From: Campylobacterales bacterium
Lineage (GTDB): Bacteria > Campylobacterota > Campylobacteria > Campylobacterales > Arcobacteraceae
NCBI GenBank assembly: GCA_019752775.1
Contig: JAIELU010000093.1
Location: forward strand, 1 to 5,640
Direction of reading: 5' to 3'
DNA length: 5,640 nt
In this document: positions 1-5,603 of the stretch, in pieces
Numbering within the stretch: position 1 is the stretch's first letter
How the letters are laid out: each line of letters opens with the position of its first letter
Program-made: the position numbers and the translations under genes
Notes under the pieces: model-generated
The model's input: the letters and a program-made list of their open reading frames with translations, nothing else
What the model was told of the DNA's origin: nothing
The model's database searches: none

Positions 1-2
1 AG

Positions 3-158
3 AATTTCCGATTGTCTTTAACACTTGAAAGATTATTACTTCATTGCTTAAAATATTGTTACTTTACTATCAGGCATCATTTTTCCGAACTGTCTGAAAT
101 CAAAGCAATTTTATACGAGGAAAAGGATGAGTTAAAAATTCATTATAATGTATACTAA
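3..158 (+). CDS. Possible 3' end of an unidentified gene entering from the left edge
   Basis: A stop-free frame runs in from the window edge for 51 codons and ends at TAA 156-158. I do not recognise the product. The visible tail is leucine-rich, then has a Cys/His patch (HCLKYCYFTIRHH, about residues 14-26) and a charged end (EEKDELKIHYNVY). A run this long is uncommon by chance in such AT-rich DNA but not rare enough to be proof. An AT-rich hairpin with a T-run follows at 162-204, as expected behind a real gene. Against it, GC at third codon positions (14 of 51) looks higher than in the neighbouring genes, and a competing - strand frame at 100-207 has more typical codons. At most one of the two is likely real. 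Confidence 0.3.
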   Translation, partial: NFRLSLTLERLLLHCLKYCYFTIRHHFSELSEIKAILYEEKDELKIHYNVY

Positions 159-207
159 TTGTTAAGATTATAAATATGCTTATAATAATTAATAACTCTT
201 TTTTCAT
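100..207 (-). CDS. Possible small membrane peptide or 5' remnant of a decayed gene
   Basis: ATG at 205-207 opens a 35-codon frame ending at TGA 100-102, beginning ten bases after the stop of the sulfide:quinone oxidoreductase gene on the same strand. The peptide starts MKKELLIIISIFIILTIS, a textbook short basic N-terminus followed by one hydrophobic helix, then HYNEFLTHPFPRIKLL. Codon use is AT-rich like the flanking genes. There is no visible Shine-Dalgarno; the upstream bases are all A/T. After the stop, protein-like fragments continue in other frames (IALISDSSEK, then MMPDSKVTIF, then a fragment containing NEVIIFQVLKTIGNS), which could mean a gene broken by frameshifts at short A-runs. It could equally be a genuine small protein or chance. 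Function is unknown. Confidence 0.3.
   Translation of the reverse strand: MKKELLIIISIFIILTISIHYNEFLTHPFPRIKLL
162..204 (+). terminator. AT-rich hairpin with T-run, weak terminator candidate
   Basis: A perfect 7-bp inverted repeat, ATTATAA (167-173) and TTATAAT (180-186), encloses a 6-base loop. It extends outward through a small internal loop by TTAA (162-165) with TTAA (189-192). Six T residues follow at 199-204 on the + strand. The stem has no G:C pair and the T-run starts several bases after it, so it would be a weak intrinsic terminator. It would serve a + strand gene ending at 158. Read on the - strand it has no U-tract, so it is a poor end for the oxidoreductase transcript. Confidence 0.3.
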
Positions 208-217
208 TTTATATATT

Positions 218-1687
218 TTATGCTTTACCGCTTAACATTCCATATTGTGTCATAGGTTTTAATAAATAAACTTTTAATAACCACCAAATATATCTCTCTT
301 GAGTTGGATCAAGTGGAAATGATGGAGTTGGTTTTGCTGTCCAATCAAACTCAGCTAACATAACTTTTCCAATATCAGTGATTAAGGGACAAACAGTATA
401 ACCACCATATTTAGCAGTTGGTTCTTTCCCTTCCATTACGGCAACTAAATTATCAACTAGTACTTTATATTGTTTTCTAACTGATCCACCTGTTTTCCCC
501 ATTGGAACAGCTGCAATATCACCTAAAGAAAAGATATTTTTATATTTAACATGCTGTAATGTTTCTTTATCAACTGGAACCCAACCTTTTGCTGAACCAA
601 CTGCTGATTTACCAATTTCATCTGGAGCTTTTTGAGGAGGAGTTATATGTAATAAATCAAAAGGTACTTCAACATTTTCATGTTTATTAATTGTTTCATA
701 TTCTTCTAAATCTTTATCATAAGCACCTTTTTCTTGCCAATGTTTATTAAACATAGCAGTTTTTTTAGCAATATCGACACCTGTTAAATTATGATTAAAA
801 TTCCATTTCATATCTCTTGCAATAAATTGTTTCTCAATTGCATCTGCATACTCTTTTACACCAAATAATTTTCCAGAATCTGCATAGAATGTTAATTCTG
901 CATTAGCTCTTGCATTTGCTTCATTTAATCTAGCATTTGTAAGATACATAACTTTTTTAGGTGCACCACCACATTTAATTGCAGTATTTGGATCAGTGAA
1001 AACACCTTTTACTTTTTGTCCATTTTTTGCTTTTTGAATAAACTTTTGTGTTTGTTCCCACATTGCAACTGCTGAATCAACATTATAAACAGATGTTATT
1101 CCTGAATCTGCAAAAACTTTTAATATTTTTGAAGCATCTCCTACTGTATATGCATCCCCAATTTCTTCTAAGCCTTTTATTGCACCATAATCTAATGCAA
1201 GTCCAGCTGCAATAATTAAAAAATCATAAGTTAAAGTTTCACCTGATTCTAGTGCTACTTTATTTACTTCTGGATTAAAATCTATTGCTTTATCTTTTAA
1301 AAGTGTAACTCCACTTGGTAAAAAATCTTTTGTGTTATAATCAATATCTGCTTTTGTGTAAATTCCAGCAGCAACTAATGTACTTCCTGGTTGATAAGAT
1401 ACTGATTTTGGGTTTGGCTCAACTATTGTAATATCAGGATTTGATAAAGTATTAGCTAATCTTGCTGCAGTTGAAATACCAGCTAATCCTCCACCAATTA
1501 TTACTATTTTTCCTGTTGCATTACTTGCTTTTAATTCTGTGGCAGCATTTGCTTCAGAACCACCTCCCATCAAATATACAGCTGAACCAAGTCCTGCTAC
1601 TTTAAAAGCTTCTCTTCTTGAAATTCCACTTTTTTTTAATTCGCAATCAACAAGCTCTAAGGCTTTTTCTAGTTCATTTTTCATCAT
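218..1687 (-). CDS. sqr: Sulfide:quinone oxidoreductase, type II (mitochondrial-like), with Tat-type signal
   Basis: This flavoprotein (489 aa) should oxidise sulfide to a sulfane-sulfur product and pass electrons to membrane quinone. An N-terminal FAD-binding Rossmann motif IVIIGGGLAG lies at 61-70. The redox cysteine pair is present as Cys239 in AIKCGGAPKKVMYL and Cys433 in YTVCPLITDIGKVMLAEFDW, both closely like human SQOR Cys201 and Cys379; HITPP (347-351) and the second FAD motif SLGD (387-390) also match. The end (about 466-479, WWLLKVYLLKPM) is hydrophobic and probably the monotopic membrane anchor. Residues 23-29, SRREAFK, followed by a hydrophobic stretch and ANA before the mature domain, form a Tat-like signal, so the enzyme probably faces the periplasm. 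Two adjacent ATGs start the frame; the first lies 6 bases after AAGGA (1694-1698), the second 9. No clear promoter is visible in the 85-base gap behind mobA. FccB-type flavocytochrome is less likely because the motifs follow SQOR. Confidence 0.88.
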   Translation of the reverse strand: MMKNELEKALELVDCELKKSGISRREAFKVAGLGSAVYLMGGGSEANAATELKASNATGKIVIIGGGLAGISTAARLANTLSNPDITIVEPNPKSVSYQPGSTLVAAGIYTKADIDYNTKDFLPSGVTLLKDKAIDFNPEVNKVALESGETLTYDFLIIAAGLALDYGAIKGLEEIGDAYTVGDASKILKVFADSGITSVYNVDSAVAMWEQTQKFIQKAKNGQKVKGVFTDPNTAIKCGGAPKKVMYLTNARLNEANARANAELTFYADSGKLFGVKEYADAIEKQFIARDMKWNFNHNLTGVDIAKKTAMFNKHWQEKGAYDKDLEEYETINKHENVEVPFDLLHITPPQKAPDEIGKSAVGSAKGWVPVDKETLQHVKYKNIFSLGDIAAVPMGKTGGSVRKQYKVLVDNLVAVMEGKEPTAKYGGYTVCPLITDIGKVMLAEFDWTAKPTPSFPLDPTQERYIWWLLKVYLLKPMTQYGMLSGKA

Positions 1688-1758
1688 TCTCTTTCCTTTT
1701 TTAATAATACCTATAGACTAAGAATAACAAAAAAGATATAACAGTAGACTTATATATG

Positions 1759-1771
1759 AGTTGGTTCAACT
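1759..1771. repeat. Short inverted repeat just after the mobA stop
   Basis: AGTTG (1759-1763) and CAACT (1767-1771) form a perfect 5-bp inverted repeat with a 3-base loop, directly beyond the mobA stop codon (1773-1775). On the - strand it is followed by CATATATAAG and not by a U-tract, so it is at best a transcript-stabilising hairpin or a weak attenuator between mobA and the oxidoreductase gene. Its shortness means chance is a fair explanation. Confidence 0.25.
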
Positions 1772-1772
1772 T

Positions 1773-2366
1773 CTAATTATTATAAGAAAAATTTATATTA
1801 TTTACTGCAACTTCATAATCATTTTTATTGTTAATATTTATAAATTCACCATTATCTGGGAATCTTAAGATTTTGTGAATATTATTTTTCAATAGATAGC
1901 CAATTTTATGTATATCATTCTCAATCATTGTTTTAATAGTTAAACTTATATTAGATGAAAAAACTCCACATAAATTATGAGTTTTTTCTGTTTGTGCAAC
2001 ACAAATATCATAATCCTTTGATTCTTTTATTAATTTGTATATTGAATCAATCGATACAAAAGGTGTATCAACTGTAATTATAAATATTTTCTGATTTTTA
2101 AATTTTTCAAATATTGTATCCAAAGCCAATATTGGTGAAAAAATATCTTTATTTTTATCCAAAATCAAAGAATCTTTTTCTAAGAAATCAAATTTATCTA
2201 CTTTTGAAGATATATAAATATTTCTAAAATAAGGTTTTAATCTATCATATTGATATTGTATGAGAGTTTTTGAAGAAGAAAATGGAAGAAGAGATTTATC
2301 TTCTCCCATTCGAGAGCTTTTACCTCCACTTAAAATTACACAAGTAATTTCAAAAGGAGTAATCAT
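1773..2366 (-). CDS. mobA: Molybdenum cofactor guanylyltransferase
   Basis: MobA transfers GMP from GTP to molybdopterin, giving the guanine dinucleotide cofactor used by DMSO-reductase family enzymes such as formate dehydrogenase and nitrate reductase; it acts in the cytoplasm. The protein (197 aa; E. coli MobA has 194) has the nucleotide-binding signature LSGGKSSRMGEDK at 12-24, Asp70 in LILD, the metal-binding Asp100 in TVDTPFV (98-104) matching E. coli Asp101, and the C-terminal NINNKNDYE corresponding to the family NVNTPEEL. The usual GPLAG segment reads SPILA here (77-81), a noticeable departure. The product is rich in Ile, Asn and Lys. It starts two bases after the leuC stop, with only a weak AAGAAG (2376-2381) upstream, so translation is probably coupled to leuC. 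This is not the plasmid relaxase also called MobA. MobA-like NTP transferases of other function are a minor alternative. Confidence 0.85.
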   Translation of the reverse strand: MITPFEITCVILSGGKSSRMGEDKSLLPFSSSKTLIQYQYDRLKPYFRNIYISSKVDKFDFLEKDSLILDKNKDIFSPILALDTIFEKFKNQKIFIITVDTPFVSIDSIYKLIKESKDYDICVAQTEKTHNLCGVFSSNISLTIKTMIENDIHKIGYLLKNNIHKILRFPDNGEFININNKNDYEVAVNNINFSYNN

Positions 2367-2368
2367 AA

Positions 2369-3649
2369 TTATAAACTTCTTGGGTCTGTAATATATCCAG
2401 AAATTGCAGAGGCAGCGGCAACTGCACTATTTGCTAAATAAATTTTTGAGCTTCTTGAACCCATTCTTCCAACAAAGTTTCTATTTGTTGTAGAAATACA
2501 AACTTCACCATCACCCAAAATTCCCATATATCCACCTAAACATGCTCCACATGTAGGATTTGATACAACTGCACCTGCATCAATTAAAATATCAATGTAA
2601 CCTGCTTTTGTAGCATCTCTTAGGATTTTTTGAGTTCCAGGAGTTACAATAAGTCTTACATGTCGTGCAACTTTTTTATCTTTTAAAATTTCAGAAGCAA
2701 CTTTAAAATCTGATAATCTTCCATTTGTACATGATCCAATAAACACTTGATCAACTCTGATATTATCAATAACTGCTTGATTTACACTATGACCATTTGA
2801 TGGTAAAAATGGATATGCAATAACAGGATTTAAAGCTTCAACATCAATTTCTATAACCTGACAATAAACAGCATCTGCATCGCTATAATGAATTTTTGGT
2901 TCAGCTCTTAATCCATTATTATTCGCAGAAACTGTATCTAAAAACTCTTTTGTAATTTCATCGTAAGCAACGATTCCATTTTTAGCTCCTGCTTCAATAG
3001 CCATATTACATAAAGAGAATCTATCATCCATTGATAAATACTGAATTGTATCACCCGTGAACTCTAAAGCTTTATATAAAGCTCCATCAACACCTAAAAT
3101 CCTAATAATTTCTAAAATTAAATCTTTTCCAGTTACATAAGGACCTGGTTTTCCTTTGAATATAACTTTAATTGATTCAGGAACTTTAAACCAATTTCCA
3201 CCTGTAATCATTCCAAAAGAAATATCTGTACTTCCCATTCCTGTACTAAAAGCTCCTAACGCTCCATGTGTACAGGTATGTGAATCAGCACCAATAATAA
3301 CATCACCTGGTAATACTAAACCTTTTTCTGGTAAAAGGGCATGTTCAATTCCCATATCTTTTTCATCAAAGAAATATTTTAAGTCATGTTTATAAGCAAA
3401 ATCTCTTGAGATTTTTGCTTGATTTGCTGATGCTATATCTTTTGCTGGAATAAAGTGGTCAAGAACAATAGCAAACCCCTCTGGATTTACTAATTTCTCA
3501 AAACCACCATCTTCAAATGCTTTTATAGAAATCGGAGTTGTAATATCATTTCCAATTACCATATCGATTGGACTTCTTACGATTTCTCCTGCATATACTT
3601 CTTTTCCTATATGCTCACTAAAAATTTTTTCTGTTATTGTTTGACCCAT
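2369..3649 (-). CDS. leuC: 3-isopropylmalate dehydratase large subunit (short, HACN-like form)
   Basis: This is the catalytic large subunit of an aconitase-superfamily hydro-lyase, most likely the isopropylmalate isomerase of leucine synthesis, converting 2- to 3-isopropylmalate with a 4Fe-4S cluster. The three cluster cysteines are visible: Cys307 in IGSCTNGR, and Cys367 and Cys370 in NPTCGACLGG. The family block GADSHTCTHGALGAFSTGMG (120-139) and the substrate-side NRNFVGRMGS (389-398) are intact. At 426 aa it belongs to the shorter LeuC group shared with archaeal and homoaconitase-like enzymes, not the roughly 465-aa E. coli type. Specificity is normally set by a loop in the small subunit, LeuD, which is not in this window, so a homoaconitase or methylmalate role cannot be excluded. 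The start is supported by AGGA (3657-3660), 7 bases upstream. It has its own promoter and probably carries mobA on the same transcript. Confidence 0.9.
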   Translation of the reverse strand: MGQTITEKIFSEHIGKEVYAGEIVRSPIDMVIGNDITTPISIKAFEDGGFEKLVNPEGFAIVLDHFIPAKDIASANQAKISRDFAYKHDLKYFFDEKDMGIEHALLPEKGLVLPGDVIIGADSHTCTHGALGAFSTGMGSTDISFGMITGGNWFKVPESIKVIFKGKPGPYVTGKDLILEIIRILGVDGALYKALEFTGDTIQYLSMDDRFSLCNMAIEAGAKNGIVAYDEITKEFLDTVSANNNGLRAEPKIHYSDADAVYCQVIEIDVEALNPVIAYPFLPSNGHSVNQAVIDNIRVDQVFIGSCTNGRLSDFKVASEILKDKKVARHVRLIVTPGTQKILRDATKAGYIDILIDAGAVVSNPTCGACLGGYMGILGDGEVCISTTNRNFVGRMGSRSSKIYLANSAVAAASAISGYITDPRSL

Positions 3650-3682
3650 ATTAATTTCCTGTCATTTTCTAAAATTTGTTAG

Positions 3683-3711
3683 ATTATAGCTAAATTTATT
3701 TTAAGCTACAA
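3683..3711 (-). promoter_or_regulatory. Sigma-70 promoter for leuC-mobA
   Basis: On the - strand a perfect TATAAT -10 box (3683-3688), preceded by GC as is common in Campylobacterota promoters, is followed by a predicted transcription start near 3676. That gives a leader of about 27 bases with AGGA before the leuC ATG. At a 17-base spacing the -35 position reads TTGTAG (3706-3711), three of six consensus bases, typical of the weak -35 of this phylum. The start point is inferred. Confidence 0.6.
3687..3708. repeat. Inverted repeat inside the leuC promoter
   Basis: TAGCTAAA (3687-3694) pairs with TTT-A-AGCTA (3700-3708) with one bulged base around a 5-base loop. It fills the spacer between the -35 and -10 of the leuC promoter and touches the -10 box. 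It may be an operator, or a small hairpin behind lspA; no U-tract follows it on the - strand, so a terminator role is unlikely. The arms are AT-rich and it may be chance. Confidence 0.25.
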
Positions 3712-3715
3712 ATCC

Positions 3716-4189
3716 CTAAGCGTTAATCTCTTTTTGCTTTTTTTCTTCTCGTGATTGTCTAATTTGTTTAAAAATAATTATTACAACTGCTAAATCTATA
3801 ATTACATCTGCTATATTAAAAATTGCAAACTCAAACCAATGATGCCAATAAAAATAATCAACAACTCCACCATAAGTGAATCTATCTAAAATATTTGATA
3901 AACCACCTGCATATAGTAATGCAATGGCTAAATAATACTCTTTAAAAACATTTTTATTTTTAAATAAATATAGTGTTGCAATTAAAATAATAACTAATTG
4001 AATATATTTTAAATTATGTTCTAAAAATGAAAACATAGAGAATGCAACCCCATAATTATACGCCAGTTTTAAAGACATATAAGGTCCATCTACATCCCAA
4101 GATAAATTTGCAAAACCAAATTTAACTACTTGGTCTATTATAAAAACAACTATAAAAATAGTTATTGCAATTTTTAATTCTTTTTTCAT
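3716..4189 (-). CDS. lspA: Lipoprotein signal peptidase (signal peptidase II)
   Basis: LspA is an inner-membrane aspartyl protease that cuts the signal peptide from diacylglyceryl-modified prolipoproteins. The 157-aa product shows the family layout: four hydrophobic segments (about 6-24, 60-77, 85-98 and 121-141), the conserved DQVVK near the end of helix 1 (Asp19), YNYGVAF (44-50), SNILDR (98-103), and the catalytic pair Asp111 in VVDYF and Asp128 in FNIAD. The C-terminus is a charged cytoplasmic tail (REEKKQKEINA). Its ATG lies inside the end of glmM (ATGA overlap, 4186-4189) and has no clear Shine-Dalgarno, so it is probably translated by coupling. The glmM-lspA pairing is also found in Helicobacter pylori. 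Confidence 0.95.
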   Translation of the reverse strand: MKKELKIAITIFIVVFIIDQVVKFGFANLSWDVDGPYMSLKLAYNYGVAFSMFSFLEHNLKYIQLVIILIATLYLFKNKNVFKEYYLAIALLYAGGLSNILDRFTYGGVVDYFYWHHWFEFAIFNIADVIIDLAVVIIIFKQIRQSREEKKQKEINA

Positions 4190-5520
4190 AATACTTTTTT
4201 GAAAAATGATTTTAAAGCTTCCATTGCATCTTCAACATCTTTTTTATTTTTTCCCTCAAGAAGTAATCTAATTTTATTTTCAGTTCCTGAATATCTGATT
4301 AAATCTCTTATTCCTTTTTCTCTTATAGGTTTTAAAATCTCTTCTAAACCTTTTATTTTTTCTAAAGGAATTTTTTCTATAACTTTCATATTATGCAAGA
4401 TTTGAGGGTATAACTCGAAAGGATTTAATACTTGACTAGCTTTTTTACCCGATTTAATAATTAATGCTAATACTTGTAAAGCTGATGCTAAACCGTCACC
4501 TGTTTTTGCAGCATCTGAGAAAATAATATGTCCACTTTGTTCGCCACCAAAATTGATACCTTTTTTCTTCATTATTTCTAAAACATGTTTATCGCCAACA
4601 TCTGATCTAAATAATTCAATTCCTTTTTTAGATAAATAATCTTCTAAAGCTTTATTTGACATAACAGTTGCCACACAACCATTACCTCTTAAAAGTTTCT
4701 CTTCATTTAAATAATTGCATAAAGCACCAATTAGTTTATCACCATCAACAACCTCACCTTTTTCGTCAATGATAACCAATCTATCAGCATCTCCATCAAG
4801 GGCAAGACCAATATCAGCTCTATATTCTCTTATTAATTTACCAATATGTTCAGGATGCATAGCACCACAATCTTCGTTTATATTAAAGCCATCTGGTTTA
4901 TTATTTACAACAATTACATCTGCACCTAACTCTTGTAAAATTGTAGGTCCAACTTTATACGCTGCTCCATTTGCACAATCAAGAACTATTCTTAAACCAC
5001 TTAAATTTAAATCTCTTGGAAATGAACTTTTGATTGATACGATATATCTTCCAATTACATCATCAATTCTTTTCGAAGCACCAATATTTCTTCCTGTTAC
5101 TTGCTCATTTTGCATTAATTCATCATCATTAAAAATTGCTTCTATTGCTTCTTCACAGGTAGTATTTAGTTTATCTCCATGATTATCAAAAAATTTAATT
5201 CCATTGTCTTCATAAGGATTATGAGAAGCTGAAATCATAATTCCAGCATCACATCGCATACTTTCTGTTAAATATGCAATTGCAGGAGTGGGCATTGGAC
5301 CTATTTGAATTACATCATAGCCAACAGCTGTTAATCCGCTAACAAGGGCATTTTCAATCATATAACCACTTCTTCTTGTATCTTTCCCTACAAGTATTTT
5401 TTTGGTTGTTGAATGCTTTCTAAAATATATACCAGCTGCTTTTGCTAATTTTAATACAGTAATTGCATCTAAAAAATCACCTGCTTTTCCTCTAACGCCA
5501 TCTGTTCCGAATAGTTTCAT
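4186..5520 (-). CDS. glmM: Phosphoglucosamine mutase
   Basis: GlmM interconverts glucosamine-6-phosphate and glucosamine-1-phosphate, the step that leads to UDP-GlcNAc for peptidoglycan and lipopolysaccharide; it is cytoplasmic. At 444 aa it is full length (E. coli 445). All four phosphohexomutase motifs are present: the N-terminal FGTDGVRG (4-11), the active-site loop ISASHNP with the phosphorylated Ser99 (96-102), the Mg-binding DGDADR (242-247), the sugar-binding GGEQSGH (325-331) and the C-terminal phosphate-binding RYSGTENKIR (409-418). Preference for GlcN over other sugars is inferred from overall similarity and neighbours. The start is backed by AGGAAG with AGGA 7 bases before the ATG (5528-5531). 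It heads the glmM-lspA operon and is divergent from rpsT. In H. pylori the orthologue was once named ureC. Confidence 0.96.
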   Translation of the reverse strand: MKLFGTDGVRGKAGDFLDAITVLKLAKAAGIYFRKHSTTKKILVGKDTRRSGYMIENALVSGLTAVGYDVIQIGPMPTPAIAYLTESMRCDAGIMISASHNPYEDNGIKFFDNHGDKLNTTCEEAIEAIFNDDELMQNEQVTGRNIGASKRIDDVIGRYIVSIKSSFPRDLNLSGLRIVLDCANGAAYKVGPTILQELGADVIVVNNKPDGFNINEDCGAMHPEHIGKLIREYRADIGLALDGDADRLVIIDEKGEVVDGDKLIGALCNYLNEEKLLRGNGCVATVMSNKALEDYLSKKGIELFRSDVGDKHVLEIMKKKGINFGGEQSGHIIFSDAAKTGDGLASALQVLALIIKSGKKASQVLNPFELYPQILHNMKVIEKIPLEKIKGLEEILKPIREKGIRDLIRYSGTENKIRLLLEGKNKKDVEDAMEALKSFFKKVL

Positions 5521-5564
5521 TAAATCTTCCTAAAATTAAACTCTGTTTAAGTTACTTTAGGTAA

Positions 5565-5570
5565 TATTCT
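5565..5570 (+). promoter_or_regulatory. Candidate -10 box for rpsT
   Basis: TATTCT (four of six consensus bases) would place the transcription start near 5577 and leave a leader of about 27 bases including GAGG before the rpsT ATG. TAATAT at 5562-5567 is an overlapping alternative. No good -35 is visible upstream, which is common in Campylobacterota. It overlaps the glmM -10 on the other strand. Confidence 0.35.
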
Positions 5571-5571
5571 A
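5566..5571 (-). promoter_or_regulatory. Candidate -10 box for glmM-lspA
   Basis: On the - strand TAGAAT matches the consensus at five of six bases. The predicted start is near 5559, giving a leader of roughly 39 bases that contains the AGGAAG ribosome binding site. The region upstream is T-rich (AACCTCTTTGT) without a recognisable -35. It shares five bases with the rpsT candidate. Confidence 0.4.
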
Positions 5572-5603
5572 CCCTTAAAATTTTTACAAAGAGGTTAAAA
5601 AAA

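Noticed and set aside
144..149. Perfect TATAAT on the + strand near the left edge (also 181-186)
   Set aside because: No + strand gene follows within reach, and such hexamers are common in A/T-only sequence.
218..1687. FccB-type sulfide dehydrogenase flavoprotein as an alternative identity
   Set aside because: The Tat signal is shared, but the IKCGGAPKKVMYL and YTVCPLITD motifs follow SQOR, and no cytochrome c subunit gene lies alongside in the window.
1704..1709. TATTAT on the - strand as a promoter -10 for the sulfide oxidoreductase gene
   Set aside because: The transcription start would fall at about 1697, inside the ribosome binding site, leaving an implausibly short leader.
1539..1721. 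60-codon + strand frame across the start of the sulfide oxidoreductase gene
   Set aside because: Antisense to the Tat signal region; its hydrophobic run is the complement of Lys/Glu-rich codons.
1773..2366. Plasmid mobilisation protein MobA
   Set aside because: The name is shared only; the protein has the nucleotidyltransferase signature and no relaxase motifs, and no oriT or other transfer gene is present.
3156..3395. 79-codon open frame on the + strand
   Set aside because: Antisense to the conserved GADSHTCTHGA region of leuC; composition is explained by the leuC codons.
4199..4405. 68-codon + strand frame over the glmM 3' end
   Set aside because: Antisense shadow of the GlmM C-terminal domain; phenylalanine and serine richness mirrors Lys/Glu codons.
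4715..5182. 155-codon open frame on the + strand
   Set aside because: It lies wholly antisense to glmM, whose motifs are intact across this stretch; the Ser/Pro/Ile-rich translation is typical of a complement-strand shadow and it has no ribosome binding site of note.
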